From: Streptomyces sp. ST2-7A
GTDB lineage: Bacteria > Actinomycetota > Actinomycetes > Streptomycetales > Streptomycetaceae
Assembly (NCBI RefSeq): GCF_021390475.1
Contig: NZ_JAJUWS010000023.1
Coordinates: forward strand, 35,051 to 99,050
Length of the DNA: 64,000 nucleotides
Direction: 5' to 3'
A program made the position numbers and the translations under genes. Of the stretch, positions 1 to 8,517 are shown one piece after another. Under the pieces are notes generated by a model. The model did not search any database, had not been told where the DNA came from, and saw only the letters and a list, made by a program, of their open reading frames with translations. The stretch's first letter is position 1. Every line of letters begins with the position of its first letter.

Positions 1-2
1 AC

Positions 3-902
3 ACCGGCCAGGAGGTGAAGGTCGCCTACGCGCCCGACGCCCCGGAGGAGTTGCAGTACTCCGTCTTCGACGTCGAGCGGTCGGTGCCGATCCTGCTGCT
101 CGCGGCGATCTTCGCGGTCGCGGTGGTGCTGGTGGGCCGGCTGCGGGGATTCCTGGCGCTGATCGGTCTGATCGTCAGCTTCGCGATCCTGACGCTGTTC
201 ATCCTCCCGGCGATCCTGCAGGGCTCCAATCCGCTACTGGTCGCGGTGATCGGCGGCAGCGCCATCATGTTGGCGACGCTCTACCTGTGCCACGGATTGA
301 CCGCGCGCACCTCGGTCGCGGTGTTGGGAACGCTGATCTCGTTGGTGCTGATCGGCTTCCTGGGCTCGGCGTTCATCGACTGGGCCGCCCTGTCGGGCAA
401 CACCAACGACCAGACCGGGCTGGTGAACGCGCTCTACCCCGACATCGAGATCCGGGGCCTGCTGCTGGCCGGCATCCTGATCGGCTCCCTGGGCGTGCTC
501 GACGACGTGACGGTCACCCAGACCTCCGCCGTGTGGGAACTCAAGCAGGCCGAGCCGGACGCGAGCTGGCTGAAACTGTACCGAGCGGGGATGCGGATCG
601 GTCGGGACCACATCGCCTCGGTGGTGAACACGCTGGTGCTGGCGTACGCGGGTGCCGCGCTGCCGCTGCTGCTGCTCTTCTCCATCGCCGGGCAGAGCGT
701 GGGAACCGTCGCCTTCAGTGAACTGGTGGCCGAGGAGATCGTGCGCACCATGGTGGGTTCGATCGGGCTGGTGGCCTCGGTGCCGATCACCACCGTCCTG
801 GCGGCGCTGGTGGTCAGCGCCGACCGGGAGGGAGTACTGCCCTCCCCCGGCACGGCGCCGGGCCGGGGCGGCGGGGGACGCCGGCGGCGGGCCCGCCGCT
901 GA
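3..902 (+). CDS. YibE/F family membrane protein, 3' part only
   Basis: The reading frame is already open at the left edge (residues TGQE precede the first GTG at base 15), so the true start lies outside the window. The visible 300 residues hold a short soluble piece ending in a DAPEELQYSVFDVERSVP motif, then about seven hydrophobic helices, and a basic Arg/Gly-rich tail. This is the pattern of the YibE/F family of polytopic membrane proteins, whose function is not established. The conserved motif LGVLDDVTVTQ sits between helices. An internal GTG at base 15 could be mistaken for a start but would cut into the conserved soluble segment. Family assignment is confident; function is unknown. Confidence 0.85.
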   Translation, partial: TGQEVKVAYAPDAPEELQYSVFDVERSVPILLLAAIFAVAVVLVGRLRGFLALIGLIVSFAILTLFILPAILQGSNPLLVAVIGGSAIMLATLYLCHGLTARTSVAVLGTLISLVLIGFLGSAFIDWAALSGNTNDQTGLVNALYPDIEIRGLLLAGILIGSLGVLDDVTVTQTSAVWELKQAEPDASWLKLYRAGMRIGRDHIASVVNTLVLAYAGAALPLLLLFSIAGQSVGTVAFSELVAEEIVRTMVGSIGLVASVPITTVLAALVVSADREGVLPSPGTAPGRGGGGRRRRARR

Positions 903-969
903 CGGCGCGGGCCGGGGGGCCGGCGGACCCCGGGGATCGGCGGACGACCGACGCCGGCCGGCGGCTCCG

Positions 970-1185
970 CTACCAGCCCCCGGAACCCGACGAGGAGGAC
1001 GAGGAGAACTTCCGCACCAGGAAGATCACCAGGGCCACCAGGACGGCGAAGACCAGGATCTTGAACGCCAGACCCACCACGAAGGCGATCAGGTCGAGCA
1101 GCAGCCCTCCGAAAACCGCCAGGGCCAACAGCGGAATGACCACCCACCGCACCCACCACGGCAGGCTCATGAAGGTGTCCTTCAT
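970..1185 (-). CDS. Small DUF5326-type membrane protein
   Basis: A 71-residue protein starting MKDTFMSLPWWVRW, with two hydrophobic helices (about residues 12-32 and 36-56) and a Ser/Gly-rich tail ending GSGGW. I chose the ATG at 1185 over the upstream in-frame ATG at 1206 because AGAGGAGA lies just ahead of it at good spacing. The composition and the Ser-rich end match the DUF5326 family, small actinobacterial membrane proteins with no known function. It is convergent with the YibE/F gene and followed on the same strand by nothing closely coupled. Confidence 0.75.
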   Translation of the reverse strand: MKDTFMSLPWWVRWVVIPLLALAVFGGLLLDLIAFVVGLAFKILVFAVLVALVIFLVRKFSSSSSSGSGGW

Positions 1186-1409
1186 CGCCGACTCTCCTCT
1201 CCACATGTCGCTCGGGACCGGGAAGGGCGGGCGGCGCGCCGGATGCGCCGCGAGGAACGCCTTCCCTTCATCCCACCGCCGATGCTAGGCGGCGTCCGTA
1301 CCGGACGGGGGCCCGCGACCCCTCGTTGGTCCCTGAGCGAACCCCTACGGGGCCCGGGGCCGCCGGAGGCCCGGCGGAGGCCGGTGGAAGGGCTCCGAAG
1401 GTCGCCGGA

Positions 1410-1730
1410 TCAGCTCTCCGGGGGAGAGAAGACCACCAGGACCCGCAGGTCCTCGGTGATGTGGTGGAAGCGGTGCGGGACGCCGGCGGGCACGTACACC
1501 ACGCTGCCCCGGCCCACCTGGACGGTCTCCTCACCGACCGTGAGCGAACCCCGGCCACTGACCACCACGTACACCTCGTCCTCGCGGTGGGGCGACTGCG
1601 GGTCGGGCTCCCCCGCGTTGAGCGCGTACAGCCCCACCGACATGTTCCGTTCGCGCAGGAACTGCAGGTACGCCCCATCGTTGGCGAGGCGCTCCGCCTC
1701 CAGTTGGTCGAGTCGAAACGCCTTGATCAC
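1410..1730 (-). CDS. Cupin-domain protein
   Basis: A 106-residue single-domain cupin. The first cupin motif is visible around PHREDEVYVVVSGRGSLTVG (HxE...G pattern) and the second around VPAGVPHRFHHI, giving His/Glu residues typical of a metal-binding beta barrel. It starts at a GTG (1730) with only a weak purine stretch upstream. Substrate cannot be told from sequence; small cupins of this kind can be isomerases, dioxygenases or simply binding proteins. It is divergently placed with the holin-like gene at 1799, with which it shares a 68-bp intergenic space. Confidence 0.8.
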   Translation of the reverse strand: MIKAFRLDQLEAERLANDGAYLQFLRERNMSVGLYALNAGEPDPQSPHREDEVYVVVSGRGSLTVGEETVQVGRGSVVYVPAGVPHRFHHITEDLRVLVVFSPPES

Positions 1731-1798
1731 GCCGTCATCCCCGTCATACCCGCCTGCCCTCTTGCCCCGGTACCGGTGTCGTCTGGAACGATCCCCAT

Positions 1799-2170
1799 AT
1801 GACGAACCTTCTGATCAAGTTCATCGCCAACGCGCTGGCGTTGGCCGCGGCCGTCTGGCTGGTCGGTGGCATCTCCCTCGGTGGCGAGAGTGCGGAAACC
1901 GGCAGCCAGGTCCTGACCCTGGTGATCGTCGCGCTGATCTTCGGCCTGGTGAACCTCTTCGTCAAGCCGGTCCTCCAGTTCTTCGCCCTTCCCCTGCTGA
2001 TCCTCACCCTCGGGCTGTTCGCCCTGGTGATCAACGCCCTGATGCTGATGCTGACCGGCTGGCTGGCCGGCGGTTCCTTCCAGGTGGACGGTTTCTGGTC
2101 CGCGCTGCTCGGTGGTCTGATCATCTCCATCGTCACCTGGGCGGTCACCTCCCTGCTCGACCGGGAGTGA
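1799..2170 (+). CDS. Four-helix phage-holin-superfamily membrane protein
   Basis: A 123-residue protein of almost nothing but four membrane helices (roughly residues 5-25, 37-57, 61-85, 97-117), with the hallmark NLFVKPVLQFFALPLLILTLG segment of the YvlD / mycobacterial four-TMS holin-like family. Despite the family name these are chromosomal proteins and no phage genes are nearby, so a holin role is not implied. It ends just before a strong GC-rich hairpin. Confidence 0.85.
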   Translation: MTNLLIKFIANALALAAAVWLVGGISLGGESAETGSQVLTLVIVALIFGLVNLFVKPVLQFFALPLLILTLGLFALVINALMLMLTGWLAGGSFQVDGFWSALLGGLIISIVTWAVTSLLDRE

Positions 2171-2175
2171 CCCGC

Positions 2176-2210
2176 CGGCCCGGGGCGCGACCGGGGTTCG
2201 CCCCGGGCCG
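2176..2210 (+). terminator. Hairpin after the holin-like gene
   Basis: A 12-bp perfect GC stem (2176-2187 with 2199-2210) and an 11-nt loop start 6 bp after the stop codon. There is no U-tract, which is normal for streptomycete terminators. Role inferred from position. Confidence 0.6.
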
Positions 2211-2333
2211 ATCTCCTGCCGGTGCCCCGTGGTCGCGCCGGTGAGCCGGTGAACGGTGGGGTTCGGGCGGTCGGCGGATGGGGCGGCGCGAGCCCACTCA
2301 CGGGGCGCGGCACGCACCACTACCCTGTCGCAC

Positions 2334-2999
2334 ATGCCCGATTCCCCGTCCGAACCGGTGACCGACCCCGCGCGTCCGACCGACCACCGCGCCACGCGCC
2401 GTATCCGCACCCGCACCGACCCCTCGGTGCGGGTGTGTTTCGTCTGCACCGGCAACATCTGCCGCTCCCCCATGGCCGCCGCCGTGCTGCGCGAACGCCT
2501 GGCCGAGGAGGGCCTGACCGATCGGGTGGCGGTGGAGAGCGCCGGGACGGACGGGTGGCACGCCGGGGACCCCGCCGACACCCGGGCCGCCGCCACCCTG
2601 CTGGCCGCCGGCTACGACGCCGGGCACACCGCCCGCCGTTTCGAGGCCGACGAGTTCCCCCGCCACGACCTGGTGGTCGCCCTGGACACCGGCCACCTGC
2701 GCCGCCTGCGCGCGCTCGCCCCCGGACCGGCCGAGGCGGCACGGGTGCGACTGCTGCGGTCCTTCGACCCGTCGCCGGGGGCCCACCGCCTGCCGGACGT
2801 CCCCGACCCCTACTGGGGCGAGACGGAGGCCTTCGCCGAATGCCTGGAGATGATCGAGGCGGCGATGCCGGGTCTGCTCACGGAGATCGGGGAGCTGCTC
2901 CCCGACCGGGGCGGCGACAGCGACGAGGACGGCGACCGTGACGACGCCGGAGCGGCCCACCGCGGCGCGGATCACGGCGGGGCACCCCGTCCGGGGTGA
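2334..2999 (+). CDS. Low-molecular-weight protein tyrosine phosphatase
   Basis: The phosphate loop CTGNICRS (nucleophile Cys38, Arg44) is seen after VRVCFV, and the general-acid motif DPYWG occurs at Asp158, both diagnostic of cytoplasmic LMW phosphotyrosine phosphatases (PtpA family), which hydrolyse phosphotyrosine through a cysteinyl-phosphate. The 221-residue protein has about 30 extra disordered N-terminal residues and an acidic, Gly/Asp-rich C-terminal tail of about 30 residues. I take the ATG at 2334 rather than the earlier one at 2256, which lies in a region of non-coding composition. Homologues in streptomycetes lie next to the cystathionine lyase gene, as here. Confidence 0.9.
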   Translation: MPDSPSEPVTDPARPTDHRATRRIRTRTDPSVRVCFVCTGNICRSPMAAAVLRERLAEEGLTDRVAVESAGTDGWHAGDPADTRAAATLLAAGYDAGHTARRFEADEFPRHDLVVALDTGHLRRLRALAPGPAEAARVRLLRSFDPSPGAHRLPDVPDPYWGETEAFAECLEMIEAAMPGLLTEIGELLPDRGGDSDEDGDRDDAGAAHRGADHGGAPRPG

Positions 3000-3013
3000 C
3001 ACCGGCAAACCGG

Positions 3014-3035
3014 CGCCCGGGCGCGCGCCCGGGCG
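3014..3035 (+). terminator. GC-palindrome after the phosphatase gene
   Basis: Two copies of CGCCCGGGCG separated by CG form a self-complementary 22-bp hairpin 14 bp after the phosphatase stop codon. Termination is inferred from position only. Confidence 0.4.
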
Positions 3036-3201
3036 AACCGCTCGGGGGTCCTCGCCCCCACGTCCCTCCCCGGCGGGGGTTACGGTGCGCGGTGCGGGGC
3101 GGTGACACGCGCCGCCCGGGCCGGGTGACCACCGGCACCGCGAGGCATCACACGCACCCCGACCGGCGGTCGGCGGGGCGCGGCGAGAAAGGCGGAGAGG
3201 G

Positions 3202-4461
3202 ATGACGGGGAACAACGGGGGCCCGGTGGCGCGGAACGCGGCCACGGGGGCGGGCCGCGGGGACGCGGGGGGCACCGGGGGCACCGCCCCGGGACCCACC
3301 GGCGAGGCGACCCGGGCCGTGCACGCGGGTCTGCCGGAGGCGGAGCCGTACCGGGCGCCGATGCCCGGACCGGTGCTCGCCGCCCACTACCACCTGCCGG
3401 GCGATCCGACGGGTGCCGAGTACGCCTACGGTCGGGACTCCAACCCCACCTGGACCGCCCTGGAGCGGGCCGTCGCCGAGCTGGAGGACCCCACCGGCGG
3501 GGCCCGGGCGGTGGCGTTCGGTTCCGGCATGGCGGCCATCTCCGCCGCGTTGCTCGCCCTCACCGGGCCCGGTGACACCGTCGTCCTCCCGGCCGACGGC
3601 TACAACCTGCTGCAGCGGGTGCGGGAGCGACTGGAGGCCGGCGGCGTGACCGTGTCGACCGTTCCCACCCCGGGGCCGGAGGCACTGCGGGCCGTGGAGT
3701 CCGCGACCAACCTGCGGATGCTGTGGCTGGAGACCCCCTCCAACCCCGGGCTCGACGTCTGCGACGTGCGGGAACTGGCGGCGGCGGCGCACGCCCGGGG
3801 CGCGCTGGTGGCCGTGGACAACACCCTCGCCACGCCGCTGGGCCAGCGCCCGCTGGAACTGGGCGCCGACCTCTCGGTGGCCAGCGGCACCAAGGCCCTC
3901 AACGGCCACGGGGACGTGCTGCTCGGCTACGTCGCCGCCCGGGACGCCTCGGTGATCGAGCGGGTGGTGGGATGGCGCAAGATCGTCGGCGCCATCCCCG
4001 GCCCGATGGAGGCGTGGCTGGTCCACCGCGGCCTGGCCACCCTGGAGCTGCGCACCTCCCGCCAGCAGACCAACGCGCTCGCGGTGGCCGAGGCCCTGTC
4101 GGACCGGACCGCGACCCGGGGGGACGTGACCGGCGTGCGGTACCCGGGGCTGCCCGGTGACCCGGCGCACGCCCTCGCCGCGCGGCAGATGCGGCGCTTC
4201 GGTTGCGTGATCGGCTTCACCCTGCCCGACCGGGGGTTCGCCGAGCGGTTCCTGGCCGCGCTGCGGATCGTGGAGGAGGCCACCAGCTTCGGCGGGGTGC
4301 GCTCCACCGCCGAGCGGCGGGGCCGGTGGACGACACCGGGCGGCGCGTCCGCGGACGCGGTGGCCGAGGGCTTCGTACGGATGTCGATGGGCGTGGAGGA
4401 CCCGGCGGACCTGGTCACGGATGTGCGGCGGGCACTGGAGATCGCGCGCGGGGGCGCCTGA
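3202..4461 (+). CDS. Cystathionine gamma-lyase / Cys-Met metabolism PLP enzyme
   Basis: A 419-residue fold-type I PLP enzyme of the Cys/Met metabolism family. Visible markers are the N-terminal TRAVHAG motif, the FGSGMAA cofactor-phosphate loop, LETPSNPG, DNTLATP (Asp binding the pyridine nitrogen) and SGTKALNGHGD with the Schiff-base Lys231. These enzymes cleave cystathionine to cysteine in reverse transsulfuration, or run the gamma-synthase reaction; sequence alone does not separate the two, but the lyase is the usual assignment in streptomycetes. The first 35 residues are a Gly-rich extension. Start is the ATG following GGCGGAGAGGG. Confidence 0.88.
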   Translation: MTGNNGGPVARNAATGAGRGDAGGTGGTAPGPTGEATRAVHAGLPEAEPYRAPMPGPVLAAHYHLPGDPTGAEYAYGRDSNPTWTALERAVAELEDPTGGARAVAFGSGMAAISAALLALTGPGDTVVLPADGYNLLQRVRERLEAGGVTVSTVPTPGPEALRAVESATNLRMLWLETPSNPGLDVCDVRELAAAAHARGALVAVDNTLATPLGQRPLELGADLSVASGTKALNGHGDVLLGYVAARDASVIERVVGWRKIVGAIPGPMEAWLVHRGLATLELRTSRQQTNALAVAEALSDRTATRGDVTGVRYPGLPGDPAHALAARQMRRFGCVIGFTLPDRGFAERFLAALRIVEEATSFGGVRSTAERRGRWTTPGGASADAVAEGFVRMSMGVEDPADLVTDVRRALEIARGGA

Positions 4462-4606
4462 CCCCACCATCGCGCGCCGGGGCGTTCCGGGGTGTCGGTC
4501 CGGGGCCCGTGCGCGCCGGTGCTCCGGTGCCCCGGCGCGACGCCCGGCGGCGACGGATCGGCGGCGGCGAGGTTTGGCCCGGGCCCGGGCCGGCGAGATC
4601 CCTCCC

Positions 4607-5146
4607 ATGACCGACGCGCCATCCGTGGTCAAGCGCACCGCCCGGGCCATCCTCCTGGACACCGGGCCCCCCGGGTGCGGGGAGCGGCCCCGTGCCCCCG
4701 AGATGATCGTCATCAAGCGGACCAAGCCCGGCATGGCCCCGTATTGGATCACCCCGGGCGGCGGCGTGGAGCCGGGGGACGCCACGGTGCTGGACGCCCT
4801 GCACCGCGAGGTGTTCGAGGAACTGGGCGCCAAGGTCACCGATGTGGTCCCGGCCTTCGTGGACACCGTGCCGATCGGCCCCGCCGACGGGCACGAGGCG
4901 TTGCGGGCAGCCGGACCGCACGCGGTGAAGGTGCAGCACTTCTTCGTCTGCCGTCCCGCCTCCATCGATCCCTCCCTGCGGCACGGTCCGGAGGTGGACG
5001 AGCCGTGCGGCGAGTACGAGACGGTGCGGTTGCCGTTCACCCGGGCCGGGCTGTCCTCGGTGAACCTGGTGCCGGAGACGCTCTACCGATACCTGATGCG
5101 GAACATTCCCGGCGTCCTCTCCCTGCTCGCCCCCGACCTGCGCTGA
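4607..5146 (+). CDS. NUDIX hydrolase
   Basis: A 179-residue protein with a NUDIX-type box: GGGVEPGD, then HREVFEELGA. The core REVFEELG that coordinates metal is intact. Compared with the canonical box, the first acidic residue is Asp instead of Glu and the loop before HRE is one residue longer, so it is a variant member. NUDIX enzymes cleave nucleoside-diphosphate-linked compounds; the substrate here is unknown. The ATG at 4607 is chosen because upstream in-frame sequence overlaps the lyase gene and has no conserved content. Confidence 0.82.
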   Translation: MTDAPSVVKRTARAILLDTGPPGCGERPRAPEMIVIKRTKPGMAPYWITPGGGVEPGDATVLDALHREVFEELGAKVTDVVPAFVDTVPIGPADGHEALRAAGPHAVKVQHFFVCRPASIDPSLRHGPEVDEPCGEYETVRLPFTRAGLSSVNLVPETLYRYLMRNIPGVLSLLAPDLR

Positions 5147-5687
5147 CGCCCCGTGTCGGAGGTCGCCGGAGTCCGTGCCCGGGGACGCGACACCACCGTG
5201 TCGGCCCTCGTGTCGTCGCCGGACGTGCGCACGGCCGGCGACGGGGCCCGGAGGCCCGCCCCGCACCGGGCCGCGCAGGCTCCCACTCCGGGGAACCGAT
5301 GGGCGCCCGGCACCTCGCGGCACCCTCCCGAACCCCCGCCGCCACGCCGCGCCCGGCGCCGAACCGACCGCACGAGCCATACCACCGAACGGCCGCACCG
5401 CCGCGGGGATCCACCGGCCACGGAGCACGCCCGCCCGACCGCGCCGACTCCCGCGCGGGGAAGGCGGGAGGCACCCGAAACGTCGCCGCGCCCTTCCGGA
5501 CCCCCGACATCACGCCGCCTCCGGCGCCCCCGGTGATCCACCGGCGACGGGACGCCCGCGCCGAGGGTCTCACCCCTCCGTCGGCACCGTGCCGCACCGT
5601 TTCCGGTCCTCGCCGCCGGGCCACGGCGCGTCGGCGGGACCCTGGACCCGGGACCCGGTCCGGCCGACCACGGCCACGGTCGCCGGC
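5147..5687. other. Intergenic, no recognisable gene
   Basis: About 540 bp between the ends of two convergent genes. All six frames are open for long stretches because of the base composition, but none shows the G/C-ending codon bias of the neighbouring genes or a recognisable motif. I see no RNA gene. Confidence 0.5.
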
Positions 5688-6878
5688 TCAGCGACGGGCG
5701 CCGAACCAGTCGGCGGGCCCCGTACGGGTCGGATATCCGTACCGCGCGCCGCGCCGTTCGACCTCGGCCACCAGTCGTGCCGCCTCCGCGAGCCAGGCCG
5801 CCGAGGTGGGCGACACCGCCGCTCCGGGGACGGTGCCCGACGGGCCGTCCTGCGCCCCGACACCGGTGTCGGGGCGCGCGCGCCGGTTCTGGGCCTCCCG
5901 GGCGGCGCCGAAGAACTCACCGGTGCGGGCCGCCCCCACCGCCCCCGCGCGGGAGACCGTGAGGTCGTCCCCTCCGGGCGCGTACGTCCCGTCATCGGCG
6001 GCCCGGGCACCGGGCACACCCGCACCGGGCGATCCGTGGCCCGCGCCGACCGGCTCGACCGGGTCGCGCGCCCACGAGGGTCGGTGTGTCGGCGGGGTGA
6101 CATTCCCACCCGCCGCGGAGACGGCGGCGGCGCGCACCCGGTCGTGCGAGCCGGGGGAGCGCACCGGCAGCGGCCCGGGGTGGGCGGGGCGCGCGGGGGC
6201 GGGTGTCCGGTCGATCTCCGTGGTTCCCCGCGCGGATGATCCGGCCGAGGAGTCGGCCGGAACCTTCGCGGGGCGCTCGACCGCCGGCAACGGGGCGGTC
6301 GGTCCGATTCGCAGGACCAGGCCGTCGGGGGCGTCGGGGGTCTCCGGCGCGTACCGGAAGACCTCCTCCACGTCGAGTCGCACCCACAGCGGGGCCTCGG
6401 TGTCCGGCGCCATCAGGTCGGGGAATTGGAGTCGCATCTGTTCGGGGAGCAGCACCCGGGCGCGTCCGTTGACCCGCATACCGGTGCCCGCCGGGCCGTG
6501 CGCGCCATCGGCGTCGATCGCCAGGAGGCCGGCCCGGGGGTTCTCGGTGATGTTCCCGACCGACGCGTGCACACCGCGGCCCGTCCCGACCGGGAACAGC
6601 AGCGTGCGGTCGTCGGGCACCCGCAGGAAGCCGGGCGCGCCGGAGCGGATCGAGCAGTCGCACGCCCCCTCGCGGTCGGCCGTCGCCAGGAAGAAGACGC
6701 GCTGCCGGGAGAGCAGGGCCCGCAGCCCGGCGTCGAGGTGGTCGCGCAGTTCGTCGGCGTAGAAACGCTCGGCCCGTTCGGTGGTGCCCAGGCGTTGCTG
6801 GATCGCCCGTTCACCGTCGTTCCCGGGACGCGCCCGGGGTATCAGCGATCCCGGTCGAGCCCCGACCACACTGTTCAC
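5688..6878 (-). CDS. Pyridoxamine 5'-phosphate oxidase-fold flavoprotein
   Basis: The first 200 residues form a split-barrel flavin-binding domain: RVFFLATADREGACDCS, DRTLLFPVGTGRGVHASVGNI, GLLAIDADG and RVNGRARVL are the FMN-site strands typical of PPOX-family proteins. The last 170 residues are Pro/Ala/Gly-rich and disordered except for a short helix and a conserved end, RRGARYGYPTRTGPADWFG. Such proteins reduce flavins or act on small molecules; no substrate is implied. The start is uncertain: I use the GTG at 6878, preceded by AGGGGTGA; a GTG at 6887 is also possible. Confidence 0.75.
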   Translation of the reverse strand: MNSVVGARPGSLIPRARPGNDGERAIQQRLGTTERAERFYADELRDHLDAGLRALLSRQRVFFLATADREGACDCSIRSGAPGFLRVPDDRTLLFPVGTGRGVHASVGNITENPRAGLLAIDADGAHGPAGTGMRVNGRARVLLPEQMRLQFPDLMAPDTEAPLWVRLDVEEVFRYAPETPDAPDGLVLRIGPTAPLPAVERPAKVPADSSAGSSARGTTEIDRTPAPARPAHPGPLPVRSPGSHDRVRAAAVSAAGGNVTPPTHRPSWARDPVEPVGAGHGSPGAGVPGARAADDGTYAPGGDDLTVSRAGAVGAARTGEFFGAAREAQNRRARPDTGVGAQDGPSGTVPGAAVSPTSAAWLAEAARLVAEVERRGARYGYPTRTGPADWFGARR

Positions 6879-7465
6879 ATCCGTCACCCCTACCGCGTCC
6901 GTCACGCCCTGTACCGCGTCGACGGTGTGCGTCGGCGCGCACCACGACGGATCCGCCGCACACCGCGCCGTACGGCGCCCACCCGGCGCGGGCACACCCC
7001 GGGGGGTGCCGCGGCACCGTCCGGCGGCGGGCGGGTGAAGGGGGCGGTGATCCGGCGCCCCGACGGAGGGACGGGACCGCGCACTTCGGGGTACGGGCGG
7101 CTCCGACGCGCACCTCGGCGGGAGGTGGTCCGTCGTGCCGCACACATCCTCACATCACCCGATTACCCAACGCCAGACCGATGGTGGATTCAACTTGACT
7201 CAACTTACAATCCACGCAACTTATATGACGATCCGTCATTCAATGTCCACACCCTCGTTCATACCCCCGTCCACACCCGCTCCACGGGCCCCTCCATTCA
7301 CCCGTCCGGTACACCTCGGGCGCCCCACCCCTCCGGTACGGCGCCCGGCCGTGCACCCGGATCGTCACGAACCGATCCGCGCCCGGCAACGTTCCCCTCC
7401 CACTCCCCCGGGCGCCGGCGCACCGTCCCACCCTGCTCACGCAGGCGACGACACGGGGAGAGCGC
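6879..7465. other. Divergent intergenic region with an AT-rich island
   Basis: About 590 bp between the flavoprotein gene and the acidic ORF at 7466. Most is GC-rich and featureless, but roughly 7140-7250 is far poorer in G+C than anything nearby and carries repeats listed separately. No gene is recognised. Confidence 0.5.
7191..7239. promoter_or_regulatory. Repeat-rich candidate promoter/operator
   Basis: Three CAACTT direct repeats (7191-7196, 7201-7206, 7217-7222) overlap a TTGACT hexamer (7195-7200). A 15-bp inverted repeat, ATGACG-ATC-CGTCAT, spans 7225-7239. On the minus strand TATAAG lies just inside this segment. This looks like a regulated promoter for either divergent neighbour; direction is not settled. 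Confidence 0.4.
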
Positions 7466-7890
7466 GTGGAACCACCGCAGGCGGATGGCTCGGGGGACAT
7501 CGGCGGCCGGGAGGACGCCCGGGTCGGGGAGGGCGGGGGAGCGCCGGGCACCGGTCCCCTCACCACCGTCCAGGAGCCGGCCGGCGGCGAGATGGGCGAA
7601 GTGGTGGGAGCTGTCGAGACCAGCGCGATCGACGACCTCCTCGGGATCGACCACGGCTGCGCGGAGACGCTGCGCCCGGAGGAGGTCATCGACGCGGCCG
7701 GCGTGACGCCGCGGGTCGTCGAGACCCGGAGCGTGGAGGTCGACCGGCCGGACGACGGCTGCCCCGGGACACCGTCCACACGATGCATCCGGAAGAGAAG
7801 GGGGACGGCTCCGACACCATCCGGGTGGACTCCGACCAACCACCGCGGGAGGATGTCGAGGACGCCGAACACCCGGAGCGGAGCGAATGA
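7466..7890 (+). CDS. Small acidic ORF with an apparent -1 frame change
   Basis: From the GTG at 7466 (GGGGAGAG just upstream) about 100 codons show strong coding bias: only about 8 of 101 end in A or T. The bias then disappears in that frame near 7765 and appears in the -1 frame, which continues as an Asp/Glu-rich tail and stops at 7890, overlapping the next gene as ATGA. The switch falls at a CCCC run (7762-7765) where a proline tRNA could slip back one base. The product would be about 140 residues, acidic, hydrophilic, with no recognised domain. It could be a real frameshift, a sequencing indel, or a pseudogene. I do not recognise a family. Confidence 0.4.
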
Positions 7891-8429
7891 CCCAACCCCC
7901 GCGTACCTCACCGGTCCCACCCCCGTCGCCCTCACCGCGGTCGTCGTCACGACCGTCACCCGGCGGGGACGGGGCGGGTGTCCGTCCGCGTCGCGCCCGG
8001 GCGGAGGACCTCCCGGCGATCGTCGCCATGCTCGCCGACGACCCGCTGGGCGCCCGCCGCGAGAATCCCGACGACCCCGCCCCCTACCGGGATGCCTTCG
8101 AGCGGATCGCCGCCGACCCGGCCCAGTCCCTGCTCGTCGCGGAGCGGGAGGCGGACGGGAAGGTCGTCGGCACCCTCCAACTGACCGTGATCCCGGGGTT
8201 GTCCCGGTGTGGCTCCGACCGGGCCCTGATCGAGGCGGTGCGGGTGCACGCCTCGGAGCGCGGGTCCGGCCTCGGCACCCGGTTGGTGGAGTGGGCGATC
8301 GCGGAGGCCCGGCGCCGGGGATGCGCGATGGTGCAGTTGACCTCGGACGCCGCCCGGGAGGACGCGCACCGTTTCTACGAACGGCTGGGCTTCGTCCCCT
8401 CCCACGTGGGCTTCAAGCTCCCGCTGTGA
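7887..8429 (+). CDS. GNAT-family N-acetyltransferase
   Basis: A 180-residue protein with an N-terminal Pro/Ser linker (about 30 residues) followed by a GNAT domain: RRARAEDLPAIVAML, the acetyl-CoA pyrophosphate loop ASERGSGLGTRLVEWA (R/QxxGxG/A type), and the AHRFYERLGF C-terminal motif. It transfers an acetyl group from acetyl-CoA; the acceptor is unknown. Its ATG overlaps the stop of the preceding acidic ORF (ATGA), so the two are probably translationally coupled. Confidence 0.9.
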   Translation: MTQPPRTSPVPPPSPSPRSSSRPSPGGDGAGVRPRRARAEDLPAIVAMLADDPLGARRENPDDPAPYRDAFERIAADPAQSLLVAEREADGKVVGTLQLTVIPGLSRCGSDRALIEAVRVHASERGSGLGTRLVEWAIAEARRRGCAMVQLTSDAAREDAHRFYERLGFVPSHVGFKLPL

Positions 8430-8436
8430 GCCGGCC

Positions 8437-8468
8437 CCCGGGGCCGCACCGGGACACGGGGCCCCGGG
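8437..8468 (+). terminator. Hairpin after the GNAT gene
   Basis: A 9-bp stem CCCGGGGCC (8437-8445) pairs with GGCCCCGGG (8460-8468) across a 14-nt loop, 8 bp past the GNAT stop. Confidence 0.45.
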
Positions 8469-8517
8469 TGTCCGAAACCTTCAAGACCGGTGGCGCCCAC
8501 CCGCCTACCCTCGCCGC

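Noticed and set aside
1799..2170. Holin-like gene as a sign of prophage
   Set aside because: No other phage gene lies nearby, and this four-helix family is widespread in chromosomes.
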